Shown here piece by piece: positions 18,055-27,800 of a stretch of 64,000 bases of DNA; position 1 is the stretch's first letter; each line of letters starts with the position of its first letter. The notes beneath the pieces were generated by a model, which saw only the letters and a list, made by a program, of their open reading frames with translations, was not told where the DNA came from and made no database searches. The translations under genes and the position numbers were made by a program. This stretch comes from an uncultured Oxalobacteraceae bacterium. GTDB taxonomy: Bacteria; Pseudomonadota; Gammaproteobacteria; Burkholderiales; Burkholderiaceae. The DNA is taken from contig CAMLIL010000001.1 in assembly GCA_946480015.1 (NCBI GenBank), forward strand, positions 1-64,000. Reading direction: 5' to 3'.

Positions 18055-20340
18055 TTATACCGCCGAGGTGTCCTGGTCCGCCGGGGTTGCCGCCAGCGCG
18101 CGCTCGCGCGCGAGCCGGTTGACCAGCGTCAGCAGCACGGCGGTATCGAAGGGCTTGACGAAATACTCGTCGAAGCCTGCGGTCAAAGACGCCGCCTTGT
18201 CGTCCTGGCGCCCATAGCCGCTGACCGCGACCATGGTCGCGCCGGCCGTTTCCGGGGCCCGGCGCAGGCGCGCCACCAGTTCGTTGCCGTCGAAGTCAGG
18301 CAAGCCGATATCGAGCAGGCACAGCTGCGGCGCCAGCGCATGCGCCATGACCAGCCCTTCGGCGCCGCTGTGGGCCACGACCACGTAATGGCCGGCCGCT
18401 TCCAGGAACATCGACAGCATCTGCGCCGCATCCTCGTTGTCGTCCACGACCAGGCAGCGCAGACGCATTCCGGCCCCGGCCGCCTCCAGCAGGCGTTCGG
18501 GCGCGTCGGCCACGCGTGGCGGCACGCAGGGAAGCTCGACATGGAACTCACTGCCCTGCCCCGGCCCCGCGCTGCTGGCCTGCACACTGCCGCCGTGCAG
18601 TTGCACCAGAGTCCTGACCAGTGCCAGGCCCAGCCCCAGCCCGCCCTGGGACCGGTCCGACGTGCGCTCGCCCTGGGTAAACAGATCGAACACCCGCGCG
18701 ATCAATTCCGGCTGCATGCCGATGCCGTTGTCGGCCACCGTCAGCAGCAGGTGCTCGCCCTGCGCTGCCAGGCGGATGCGAATATGGCCGCCGTCCGGGG
18801 TATACTTGGCAGCGTTGTTCAGCAGGTTGGCCACCACCTGCACCAGCCGCTTGTGGTCGCCTTCCACGTGCAGCGGCCTGGCCGGCAGGTCCATCTCCAG
18901 TTGCTGTTGGCGGCTCGTCATCAGCGGCCCGACCTGCTCCACCGCGTCGTGCACGATGCGGCCGAACTCCAGCGTCTCCTTCTTCAGTTCCACCAGCCCG
19001 CGCGTCACGCGCGACACGTCGAGCAAGTCGTCGATCAGGCGCGTCATGTGGGCGGTCTGGCGCACGATGATATTGGCCGTGCGCGCCACCACCGGATCCT
19101 GGGCGTGCACCTGGCGCAGGATGTGGGCGCCGGCGCTGATCGGCGCCAGCGGATTGCGCAATTCGTGCGCCAGCATGGCCAGGAACTCGTCCTTGCGCTG
19201 ATCCGCCGCCACCAGCAGCGCTTCGGCGGCGTCGCGTTCGCTATCTTTCTTTTCCAGCGCGGCCGCCATGTCGTCGAGCGAACGCGCCAGTTCGCTGATT
19301 TCCTCGTTCCCGTAGCGCATCCCGGTGCGCGTGCCCAAGCTTCCCGTGGCGATCCGGTTGGCCGTGGCCGCCAGGGTGCGCACCCGCCGCGCGATCAGCG
19401 CGTCGCCGCCGAACCAGGCCGCCACCAGCGCGAACATCACCGTGGCGCACAGCCCCACCGCGGCCAGCAGCTGGTCGCTGCGCGCGCGCGCCACGATGTG
19501 TTCCTGCGGCACGCCGATCATCACCGTGTAATCGGACAGCATCGGTCCGCCCACGCGCGCGAACGCGTAGATGCGTTCGGTGCCGTCGCTGTCGACCAGC
19601 GAGGTCGGACGCGGATGCTCCCGGCCAATCTGCCACAGGTCGACGGGAATGGCTTTGCCGAACCACGGGCCGGAGTCCGGGCGGCGCGAAATGACCGTGC
19701 CTTCGGCATCGGCCGTCCATAACACCGAACCGGCCGGCAATTGAATGTCGGCCACAAACTTGTCCAGTTCCGACAGGTCGATGGCGGCAAACAGCACCGC
19801 CACCACCTGGGTGCCGCTGGTGACCGGATAGGTCAGGTTGATGGTGTGCTTGCGCGCCACCCGCCCGAACACATAGTTGCCCGCGATGAAACGGCGTTCG
19901 GCCACCGCCCGCTTGAAATGCGGACGGTCGGCCAGGTTCACCGCCTTGGGCATGGGGATGGCGCTGCAGCTGACATTGCCGTCCATCTCGATCACGCCGA
20001 AATTCACGTAATCGGAATTTTTCGACAGGATGTCCGCCATCAACTGGCCGCAGCCGTGGCGGTCCTTGAGCACCGTGGGCACGCTCGACAGGTCGCGCAG
20101 GATCTGCATGGCGCCATCGATCGACTTGGCTTCGTTGGCCGCCGCCAGATTGGCCAGCCGCTGCAAATTCTCGCGCGCCGCGTCGATCGCATGGGCACGC
20201 TCGCGCATGCCGGTAGCGACCGTCATGGCCACCATCGGCGCCATCGCCAGCGCAACGAGCAGCAGCAGGCGCGCGCGCAGGCTGTTAAGCTGAAACACGG
20301 CTTTCCTGGGCCCGGGCGGCGGGTTGGAAGCGATCATCAA
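18055..20340 (-). CDS. Hybrid sensor histidine kinase with receiver domain
   Basis: A 761-residue membrane sensor. TM1 lies at ~25-45 and a periplasmic dCache-like sensing region at ~46-300 (HFKRAVAERRFIAGNYVFGRV). A second TM at ~305-325 leads to HAMP (~325-375). HisKA has the phospho-acceptor His in LAHELRNPLAP (~391). HATPase follows with NLLNNAAKYT, DNGIGM and GGLGLGLAL. The C-terminal receiver has DDNED, phospho-acceptor Asp in LLDIGLPD (~676) and KPF. The output after the receiver is not encoded next door, so partners are unknown. Single gene, same strand as the esterase, with its own upstream region at 20341-20498. Confidence 0.95.
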   Translation of the reverse strand: MMIASNPPPGPRKAVFQLNSLRARLLLLVALAMAPMVAMTVATGMRERAHAIDAARENLQRLANLAAANEAKSIDGAMQILRDLSSVPTVLKDRHGCGQLMADILSKNSDYVNFGVIEMDGNVSCSAIPMPKAVNLADRPHFKRAVAERRFIAGNYVFGRVARKHTINLTYPVTSGTQVVAVLFAAIDLSELDKFVADIQLPAGSVLWTADAEGTVISRRPDSGPWFGKAIPVDLWQIGREHPRPTSLVDSDGTERIYAFARVGGPMLSDYTVMIGVPQEHIVARARSDQLLAAVGLCATVMFALVAAWFGGDALIARRVRTLAATANRIATGSLGTRTGMRYGNEEISELARSLDDMAAALEKKDSERDAAEALLVAADQRKDEFLAMLAHELRNPLAPISAGAHILRQVHAQDPVVARTANIIVRQTAHMTRLIDDLLDVSRVTRGLVELKKETLEFGRIVHDAVEQVGPLMTSRQQQLEMDLPARPLHVEGDHKRLVQVVANLLNNAAKYTPDGGHIRIRLAAQGEHLLLTVADNGIGMQPELIARVFDLFTQGERTSDRSQGGLGLGLALVRTLVQLHGGSVQASSAGPGQGSEFHVELPCVPPRVADAPERLLEAAGAGMRLRCLVVDDNEDAAQMLSMFLEAAGHYVVVAHSGAEGLVMAHALAPQLCLLDIGLPDFDGNELVARLRRAPETAGATMVAVSGYGRQDDKAASLTAGFDEYFVKPFDTAVLLTLVNRLARERALAATPADQDTSAV

Positions 20341-20498
20341 GCGGAACCTTCTTTATTCAGACTAAGGCGCTATCTTACGATAGTAAGGTGCCCTGGGTGC
20401 CGGGCAGGCAGAACCGGCACATGTCGAGTTGCGATTTAAAAACAATCGCGCCTTACGCGCATGTTACAGCCGGCGTCGCCACGGTTTTTCTTGACTTT

Positions 20499-21650
20499 TC
20501 ACGCGCGCCGAGCCATTGCATTGCCGAAATCGATAATCGCGCGCACGCCGCGCTCGAGGGTCGCGACATCGTCGGAAATGTAGCCGATGCGGATCCATCC
20601 GGGCATGCCCAGCGCGTCCCCCGGCATGATCGCCACGCGCCGCTCGGCCAGCAGCCGCTCGGCGAACGCCACCGTGTCGCACGCCAGTGCCGATACGTCG
20701 CCCCACAAATACGGCCCGGAGGCCGGCGAGCGCATGCGCATCCACGGCACCGGCGCCACCAGGGCCAGGACCAGGTCGCGCCGCTTGCGGTAGTCGTCCA
20801 GCATGGCGGTCGGCTCACCCGATTGGAATGCCGCTTCGGTGGCCGCCTGCGCCAGCGCCGAAGTTGCCGCCGTGATCGGCCCCTGCAGGGTTTCCATGGC
20901 TTGCACCACCGCCGCCGGCGCCACCGCGAACCCGCAGCGCCAGCCCATCATGGCATAGCTTTGCGAGGCCGAAAACAGGGTCACGATGCCGAGCGCGCGC
21001 CAGTCGGCGCAGGCCGCCAGGCTGACATGCTCGCCATCGAAAATCAGCTTTTCATAGCTTTCGTCGACGATCGCATGGCAGCCGCGCGCCCCCATCCAGG
21101 CCGCCAGCCGGGCCAGCTCGGCGCGCGTATGGACCTGGCCGGTCGGATTGTGCGGATTGTTGATGATGATAAGCTTCGCGGCCGGCAAACCCTGCAGGAA
21201 CGCCTCGTCGATCCGCGCCGGCAGGTCGGCCAGCACCACCTTCAAACCGAGCAGCTCGGCCGTGGCCACGTAGGCCGGCCAGTGCGGGCGCATCACCAGC
21301 ACGGTATCGCCCGGATCGGTCAGAACATACAGCGCTTCGAACAGCGCCTGCTTGGCGCCATTGGTAATGATGATTTCTTCCGCGCGCGCATCGATGCGGT
21401 TCTCGCCGGCCACCTTGCGCGCCATGCGAGCGCGCACACCGGGCGCGCCTCCGACCGAGGTGTACGGCAAAGCCGGTCCGGCCAGCACGGCGGCGACCCG
21501 CTCGCGCACCACGGCTGGCGCCTGAAAGTGCGAAATCGCGATGGAAAAATCGATCAGCTCGGCCCCTTCGGCCCTGAGGGCTTCGACCCGCCCGTGCATG
21601 GCCGTGGTGGCCAGCGGCCGCGCCGTGCCGATCCTCTGAGAAATCCGCAT
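20499..21650 (-). CDS. Class I/II aminotransferase lacking the PLP lysine
   Basis: A 383-residue fold-type I aminotransferase of the aspartate-aminotransferase family. Start at 21650 (MRISQRIGTARP) follows GGAGGG; the open frame extends 28 codons further. Recognisable sites are PYTSVGGAPGVR, NGAKQALFEAL, INNPHNPTGQV (Asn), DESYEKLIFDG (Asp and Tyr contacting PLP) and the C-terminal Arg in WIRIGYI. In SASQSYAMMGWRCGF the position that is the Schiff-base lysine in this family (SxSKxYAMxGWR) is Gln230 (codon CAA, 20961-20963). If correct, normal transamination should be lost; it may be inactive, regulatory or carry other chemistry. Confidence 0.9.
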   Translation of the reverse strand: MRISQRIGTARPLATTAMHGRVEALRAEGAELIDFSIAISHFQAPAVVRERVAAVLAGPALPYTSVGGAPGVRARMARKVAGENRIDARAEEIIITNGAKQALFEALYVLTDPGDTVLVMRPHWPAYVATAELLGLKVVLADLPARIDEAFLQGLPAAKLIIINNPHNPTGQVHTRAELARLAAWMGARGCHAIVDESYEKLIFDGEHVSLAACADWRALGIVTLFSASQSYAMMGWRCGFAVAPAAVVQAMETLQGPITAATSALAQAATEAAFQSGEPTAMLDDYRKRRDLVLALVAPVPWMRMRSPASGPYLWGDVSALACDTVAFAERLLAERRVAIMPGDALGMPGWIRIGYISDDVATLERGVRAIIDFGNAMARRA

Positions 21651-21807
21651 GTCGCCCTCCTGTTGTTTGAGTTGGCGACAATTGTATAGCGGACACAAAT
21701 ACAGCCGCGCCCGCTTCCCCAGAGCCTGCGCCATGTAGTAATTGGCAACTACCCGCAGCTAGCCAAAGCCGCAAATAATGATTCATTCACCCACACCGGA
21801 GAGCGCA

Positions 21808-22389
21808 ATGGCAGCGAAAAAGATTTTGATGATCGTCGGCGATTTTGGCGAAGACTATGAAATCATGGTGCCCTACCAGACCCTGCTGGCGGTCGGCCAC
21901 CAGGTGCACGCGGTCTGTCCCGACAAAGCGGCGGGCGACTTCATCGTCACCGCCATTCACGATTTCGAAGGCCACCAGACCTACACCGAAAAGCCCGGCC
22001 ACCGCTTCACCCTGACCCACGACTTCAGCCAGGTCGAGGCCGCCGCCTACGACGCGCTCTTGCTGCCCGGCGGACGCGCCCCCGAATACCTGCGCCTGAA
22101 CAAGACCGTGCTGGAGCTCGTGCGCCATTTCGCAACAAGCAACAAGCCGATTGCCGCGATCTGCCATGGCGCCCAGATCCTGGCCGCCGCCAAAGTGCTC
22201 GAAGGCGTGCACTGCTCGGCCTACCCGGCCTGCCGCCCGGAAGTGGAGCTGGCCGGCGGGCGCTATGCCGAGATCGGCATTCCCGAAGCCGTCACCGACC
22301 GCAATTTCGTCACCGCGCCGGCCTGGCCCGCCCATCCGGCCTGGCTGCGCCAGTTCCTGGCGCTTCTGGGGACGCAAATCATGCTATAA
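21808..22389 (+). CDS. DJ-1/PfpI family protein
   Basis: A 193-residue DJ-1/PfpI (class I glutamine-amidotransferase-like) protein. Start at 21808 follows GGAGAG; an ATG 30 bases upstream is in frame but has no ribosome site. The nucleophile elbow is [12 protein letters not shown] (Cys), with [15 protein letters not shown] before it; an acidic residue near the N-terminus (FGEDYE) fits the family's Glu. Members act as glyoxalases, deglycases, chaperones or peptidases; which applies is not visible. Divergent from the aminotransferase and followed 28 bases later by a ribbon-helix-helix gene. Confidence 0.88.
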   Translation: MAAKKILMIVGDFGEDYEIMVPYQTLLAVGHQVHAVCPDKAAGDFIVTAIHDFEGHQTYTEKPGHRFTLTHDFSQVEAAAYDALLLPGGRAPEYLRLNKTVLELVRHFATSNKPIAAICHGAQILAAAKVLEGVHCSAYPACRPEVELAGGRYAEIGIPEAVTDRNFVTAPAWPAHPAWLRQFLALLGTQIML

Positions 22390-22417
22390 AGAGCGCTGCC
22401 ATCCAAGCGGAGCGCCC

Positions 22418-22744
22418 ATGTGTGAAGTGTTCGTCAAGGCCGACCCTGCCCTGTACCAGTCGCGCGCCCACTCGATCCGCCTGCACGGCGCGGTTACCTC
22501 GATCCGGCTGGAAAACCTGTACTGGCAGGTGCTGGCCGAGATCGCCAAGCGCGACGGCATGACAACCAACCAACTCATCACCAGGCTGTACGACGAAATC
22601 GTGCAATACCGCGGCCAGGTCGACAATTTCACCTCCTTCCTGCGGGTGTCGTGCCTGCGTTACCAGTCGATGCTGGCCGACGGCACGCTCGGCCCCGACT
22701 ATCCGCTGCAGCCAAAGCGCTGGCCGGCGTCGGCGGCTTGCTGA
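22418..22744 (+). CDS. Ribbon-helix-helix domain protein
   Basis: A 108-residue protein with a ribbon-helix-helix-like N-terminal half: strand HSIRLHGAVTSIRLEN, then helices YWQVLAEIAKRDG and TTNQLITRLYDEIVQY. It resembles the RHH_4 family of small DNA-binding proteins. The C-terminal part (VDNFTSFLRVSCLRYQSM) is helical. The likely target is its own operon or the DJ-1 gene just upstream; this is inference. Confidence 0.75.
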   Translation: MCEVFVKADPALYQSRAHSIRLHGAVTSIRLENLYWQVLAEIAKRDGMTTNQLITRLYDEIVQYRGQVDNFTSFLRVSCLRYQSMLADGTLGPDYPLQPKRWPASAAC

Positions 22745-22813
22745 CACCGCCATCACTCCTTCGGCATCTCCGCCCCCCTCAGTTTCCGGCAACAGTGGCA
22801 GGCGCACACTCTT

Positions 22814-22832
22814 AATGTTAAGCAATAACATT
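22814..22832. promoter_or_regulatory. Inverted repeat AATGTTA-5-TAACATT
   Basis: Perfect 7-bp inverted repeat around AGCAA. A further direct copy, TAATGTTAGCGCTCG, starts at 22843 and matches the left half and centre of the LacI-type operator TGTTAGCGCTAACA. Confidence 0.6.
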
Positions 22833-22931
22833 TCGGCATAGCTAATGTTAGCGCTCGTATAGCTATTGACAGGAAAGTTATGAAAAGCGCGTTGGTTACA
22901 AAAATTTTGCCGTAATTTGAAGGATTTGGCG

Positions 22932-22949
22932 ATGTTAGCGGGAAAACAT
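22932..22949. promoter_or_regulatory. Imperfect operator-like palindrome
   Basis: ATGTTAGCGGGAAAACAT: outer ATGTT/AACAT arms match the upstream boxes, and a CTAACA copy follows at 22953-22958. It lies 115 bases before the symporter start, where a repressor would block transcription. Confidence 0.5.
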
Positions 22950-23065
22950 GTCCTAACAATCCACGGTCTGGATTACACTATGCCCGCCTAATGGAGATGC
23001 CCAGAAGAATTACGGCGCGGCGCGGCTGCAAGGCTTTCCCCCAATTAGATTCATAAGCAGATGAC

Positions 23066-24733
23066 ATGAACAAAATCACAACACTCGACTTAATCGTCTT
23101 TCTATTCTATTTCGTGGTCGTCGCCGGCTACGGTTTCTGGGTCTACAAACGCAAGCAGCGTAGTTCCGGTTCCGCATCCCACGACTATTTTCTGGCAGAA
23201 GGCTCGCTGACCTGGTGGGCCATCGGCGCTTCGCTGATCGCCTCGAACATCTCGGCCGAGCAGTTCATCGGCATGAGCGGTTCCGGCTTCAAAATGGGTA
23301 TGGCGATTGCCACCTACGAACTGATGGCTGCGCTGACCCTGGTGATCGTGGCCGTGTTCTTCATGCCCGTCTACCTGAAGAACCACATCTACACGATGCC
23401 CCAGTTCCTCGAACAGCGTTATAACAAGCAAGTGGCCACCATCATGGCCGTGTTCTGGCTGCTGCTCTACGTCGTCGTCAACCTCACTTCCATCCTCTAC
23501 CTCGGCGCGCTGGCCATCAGCAGCATTGGTGGCGTGGGCGTGTTCCCCTGCATGATCGCACTGGCCGTGTTCGCCGTGATCATCACCCTGGGCGGCATGA
23601 AAGTGATCGGCTACACCGACGTGATCCAGGTGTTCTTCCTGGTGCTCGGCGGCCTCGTCACCACCTGGCTGGCGCTCGACATGGTCTCCACCCTCAACGG
23701 CGGCAACTCCATCTCGCACGGCTTCAGCGTGCTGACCACCAAGGCAGCCGACCACTTCGACATGGTGCTGGACCGTTCCAGCCCGAACTACATGGACTTG
23801 CCCGGCCTGACCATCCTGATCGGCGGCATGTGGATCGTTAATTTGAACTACTGGGGCTGCAACCAGTACATCACCCAGCGCGCCCTGGGCGCCGACCTGC
23901 CGACCGCACGCAAGGGTCTGCTGTTCGCCGCATTCCTCAAGCTGATGATGCCCGTCATCGTCGTGCTGCCAGGTATCGCCGCCTACGTGCTGCACCAGCA
24001 AGGTGGCCTGGAAGGCATGGCCGTCGCCGGTGAAATCAATCCCGACCGCGCCTATCCTGTGCTGTTGAACCTGCTGCCAAGCGGCCTGAAAGGCATCGCC
24101 TTTGCCGCCCTGACCGCCGCCGTCGTGGCCTCGCTGGCTGGTAAAGCCAACAGTATTGCCACCATTTTCACGCTCGACCTGTATAAAAAGCGCTTCAACC
24201 CCGAAGCGAGCGAGAACAAGATGGTCGCCGTCGGCCGCATCACCGTCATCGTCGCGATGATCCTGGCCGTGGTAATCGCTCCGTTCATGGGCATCGACAA
24301 GAAGGGTGGCTTCCAGTACATCCAGGAATACACCGGCTTCGTCTCGCCAGGCATTTTCGCCATGTTCCTGATGGGCTTCTTCTGGCGCAAGACCACGGCT
24401 GGCGCCGCGATGTTCGCCACCATCGGCGGCTTCGTGATGTCGCTGGTGCTCAAGTTCCTGCCAGGCATGATGGATCTGAGCTTCCTGGCCCCGATCGGCT
24501 TCGCCAAGGCCGTCGACGGCGTGTACGAGATTCCATTCCTCGACCGCATGGGCATCGATTTCTGCTTCGTCGTCCTGGGCATGATCATCATCAGCCTGGT
24601 CAAGCCGCACACCGATGCCAACCGCAAGGAAATCATCGTCGACACGAAACTGTTCCGCGTCGACACCGGCTTCGCCATCGGCACCGCCATCATCTGCGTG
24701 GCACTGGCAACGGTCTACACTGTCTGGTGGTAA
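23066..24733 (+). CDS. Sodium/sugar symporter, SSS family (SGLT-like)
   Basis: A 555-residue sodium:solute symporter with about 14 membrane helices. It closely follows the vSGLT sugar-transporter pattern: DYFLAEGSLTWWAIGASLIASNISAEQFIGMSG broken over residues ~35-70, MPVYLKNHIYTMPQFLEQRY, and NLNYWGCNQYITQRALGA, where N and Q contact sugar and Na+ in SGLTs. AALTAAVVASLAGKANSIAT also matches. The start follows the long AT-rich operator region, suggesting sugar-responsive control. It is monocistronic, with a strong terminator right after it. Likely substrates are glucose, galactose or xylose; not resolved. Confidence 0.93.
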   Translation: MNKITTLDLIVFLFYFVVVAGYGFWVYKRKQRSSGSASHDYFLAEGSLTWWAIGASLIASNISAEQFIGMSGSGFKMGMAIATYELMAALTLVIVAVFFMPVYLKNHIYTMPQFLEQRYNKQVATIMAVFWLLLYVVVNLTSILYLGALAISSIGGVGVFPCMIALAVFAVIITLGGMKVIGYTDVIQVFFLVLGGLVTTWLALDMVSTLNGGNSISHGFSVLTTKAADHFDMVLDRSSPNYMDLPGLTILIGGMWIVNLNYWGCNQYITQRALGADLPTARKGLLFAAFLKLMMPVIVVLPGIAAYVLHQQGGLEGMAVAGEINPDRAYPVLLNLLPSGLKGIAFAALTAAVVASLAGKANSIATIFTLDLYKKRFNPEASENKMVAVGRITVIVAMILAVVIAPFMGIDKKGGFQYIQEYTGFVSPGIFAMFLMGFFWRKTTAGAAMFATIGGFVMSLVLKFLPGMMDLSFLAPIGFAKAVDGVYEIPFLDRMGIDFCFVVLGMIIISLVKPHTDANRKEIIVDTKLFRVDTGFAIGTAIICVALATVYTVWW

Positions 24734-24750
24734 GCGGATAGTGCACATGA

Positions 24751-24778
24751 AAAAAGCCGGGGCAACCCGGCTTTTTTT
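24751..24778 (+). terminator. Rho-independent terminator after the symporter
   Basis: Stem AAAAAGCCGGG / CCCGGCTTTTTTT around GCAA, ending in a T7 run; 17 bases after the stop codon. Confidence 0.95.
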
Positions 24779-24886
24779 ATTGTTGGACGCGCTCATGGCA
24801 GCGGGCGCTGCTGTTGAGCTGCAAACCTATGCGAAGCGCATACGGAGTAAGATTAAGCCTGTGAGCAATCCCACGGAGTTTTGATT

Positions 24887-27800
24887 GTGGACCAAGGCAA
24901 TCCAGATGCGCGCACCGGCCTTGCCGAGGACGCCTTTCGCCCCTTGCCCGAGGTATGCCAGGGCGCCATGCCGGTGGCCGCGTTTTTGCAGTTTGCGGAA
25001 AACGCCAGCGCCGCCCTGGCCCATTGGCAGCGCGAACGGATCGCGCACGGCGGCCTGACCCCGTACACGCTGCTGGTATGCAAGCGCCGCTGGGAGGTGC
25101 GGCTGGCCGCCCCCGCACCCGCCCCGGCCGGGCTGGCGCTGCCCTATCTCGCGCCCGAACAGAGCGGGCGCATCAACCGCCGCCTGGACCCGCGCTCGGA
25201 CTGCTACGCGCTGGGCATCGTGTTCTACCAGCTGCTCACCGGCCACCTGCCGTTCCAGGCTGGCGACCCGCTCGAATGGATTCATGCGCACGTGGCGCGC
25301 GTGCCGCTGCCGCCGCACCGTGCCCGGGCCGGGATCCCGGTGGTGCTGTCGGACATTATCATGAAGATGCTCGAAAAGCCGCCCGAACTGCGCTACCAGG
25401 GCATCGCCTCCCTGCAGGCCGACCTGAACCGCTGCGCCAGGCAGTGGCAGGCGCGCGGCAGTATCGAGCGCTTCCTGATCGGCAGCTTCGACGTGGCCGC
25501 GCGCCTGTCGGCGCCACAGCGCCTGCTCGGGCGCGAAGCCGAACTGGCCAGCATGCTCGGCTGCTTCAACCGGGTCGTCACCGACGGCGGCCCCGCGCTG
25601 CTGCTGGTGTCGGGCTACGCGGGGGTCGGCAAATCGGCCCTGGTGGCCGAAATGGAAAAGGCCGTGCTCACCCGTGGCGGCATTTTCATCGCCGGCAAAT
25701 TCGACCAGTACAAGCGCCACACGCCATATGCCACCCTGGGCGAAGCCTTGCGCCAGCTGGTCCAGACCCTGCTGACGGGCGAAGCGCGCAGCACCGCCGG
25801 CTGGGGCGCCAGGCTGCGCGCCAGCCTGCAAGGCAATGCGGCGCTGCTGTTCGATCTGATCGCGCCGCTGCGCACCCTGATCGGCGACCTGCCGCCGGTG
25901 CCGGAACTGCCGCCCAAAGAGGCCCTGCACCGCTTCTACCACACCCTGCGCGCGCTGATCGGCGCGCTCGCCAGCGCCGCCCATCCGCTCACCATCGTGC
26001 TCGACGACCTGCACTGGGCCGACCCCGGCAGCCTGGCCTTCCTCGATTACCTGCTGGTCGAGGCCCCCGCGCCCAACGTACTGGTGGTGGGCACCTTTCG
26101 CGACAACGAAGTGCGTCCCGCCCATCCGCTGGCCCAGGCGATCCGCCACCTGGGCCGGGCCGAACTGCCTGTCACCAGCGTGGTCCTCGGCCCCCTGCCC
26201 GGCACCCTGACCGCACGCCTGACCGCCGACGTGCTGGGCATGCCGCTACGGCGCGTTCAGCCGCTGGCCGCGCTGGTGCAGCGCAAGACTGCCGGCAATC
26301 CGCTGTTCGCCCTGCAGTTCCTGCGCCGTCTCGAACAGGAAGGTTTGCTGCGGCTCGACACCGTGAAGCTGAGCTGGACCTGGGACCTTGCGCGCATCGG
26401 GCAGCAGGGTTACACCGACAACGTGGTCGACCTGATCGTCGACAGCATCAAGCACTTGCTGTCCGGCCCCACCCTGGAAGCGCTGCGCTGCGCCGCCTGT
26501 ATCGGCCAGGCCGGCAGCCTGGCGCTGTTAGCCCGGCTGAACGGCGATGGCGCGCGCGCCGCCCTGCGCGAGGCGGTCGGCGCCGGCATCGTCGAACTGA
26601 CCGGCGAGGACGGCTATCGTTTCAGCCACGACCGTTTCCAGCAGGCCGCCTACTCCATGGTGCCGATGGTCGAGCGCACCGCCCTGCACCTGCGCATCGC
26701 GCGGCTGCTGCGGGAAGACTGCGGCGACGAAAGCCTGTTCGAAATGGCCGACCATTTCAATCTGGGGGCCGTGCACGCGCGCAGCGACGACGAGTGCCGC
26801 ATCCTGGTCGACGCCAATCTGCGCGCCGGCCGCAAGGCCAAAGCGGCCGGCGCCTACGCGTCGGCCACGCACTATCTCGCCAGCGCCAGCCGCCATCTGG
26901 GGCCGGGCGGCTACCAGACGGACTATGCCACCGCCTTCTCCGTGCACATCGAGCTGGCCACCTGCGAATTCATGATTGCGCGCGCCGCCCAGGCCGGGCA
27001 GCTGGCCAACACGCTGCTGCGCCAGGCGCGAAGCGACGAGGAACGCATGCGCGTCCTGCGCCTGAAGATCGAGATCGCCGGCGCCACCGGCAGATATGCC
27101 GACGCGATCGCATCGCTGGCGCAGTGCGGGCAGCTGCTGGGCACGCATATCGACACCGCCCCCTCGCACGGCGATGTCGAACGCGCCATGCAAAGCGTCT
27201 GCGCACTGCTGCGCGAGCGACCGCCCGACAGCCTGGACGCGCTGGCGCCGATGACCGATCCGAATTGCCGCAGCCTGCTCGATGCGCTGCGCAGCGCGCT
27301 GCGCCCGGCCTTCCTGACCAGCGCCGACCTGTACGCCACGGTGGTGCTGGCCATGGTCTCGCTCAGTCTGCACCACGGCAATGGCCCGGCATCCGCGGTC
27401 GGCTACATCGGCTTTGCCAAACTATGCTGCCAGCGTGGCTGGATCGAGCTGGCCGGCCGCTTCGAAACGCTCGCCCTCAACCTGGCCGAGCAGGACTGGG
27501 CGGCGCCGTACCGCGCCGAAGTGCACTTCGTCGCCGGCGGCTTTGTCAGTCCCGACACCCGTCCCATGCGCGCCGGCCTGGCCAGCCTGCAGCTGGCCTT
27601 CGAGGACGCCAGGGGGCGCGGCGACCAGCCCTACGCCGCCTACTGCTGCTACGGCATCATCGAGCGCCGCAGCAGCCTGGGCGACGCGCTGCCCGACCTG
27701 CTGCAGGACGCCGCCGTGCGGCTCGACTATGTGCAGCGCACCGCGCTCAAGGACGTGCACACCCGGCTGCTCGTCTGGCGCCAGTTCCTGCGCTGCCTGC

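Larger units (their letters stand above)
22745..23065 (+). promoter_or_regulatory. AT-rich control region of the sugar symporter gene
   Basis: 321 bp without a gene, distinctly AT-richer than its surroundings. It holds several AATGTTA / TGTTAGCG boxes, listed separately, a TTGACA at 22866, and TACACT at 22975, 90 bases before the ATG, as a possible -10. The boxes resemble half-sites of LacI-family sugar repressors (consensus TGTTAGCGCTAACA). Confidence 0.6.
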
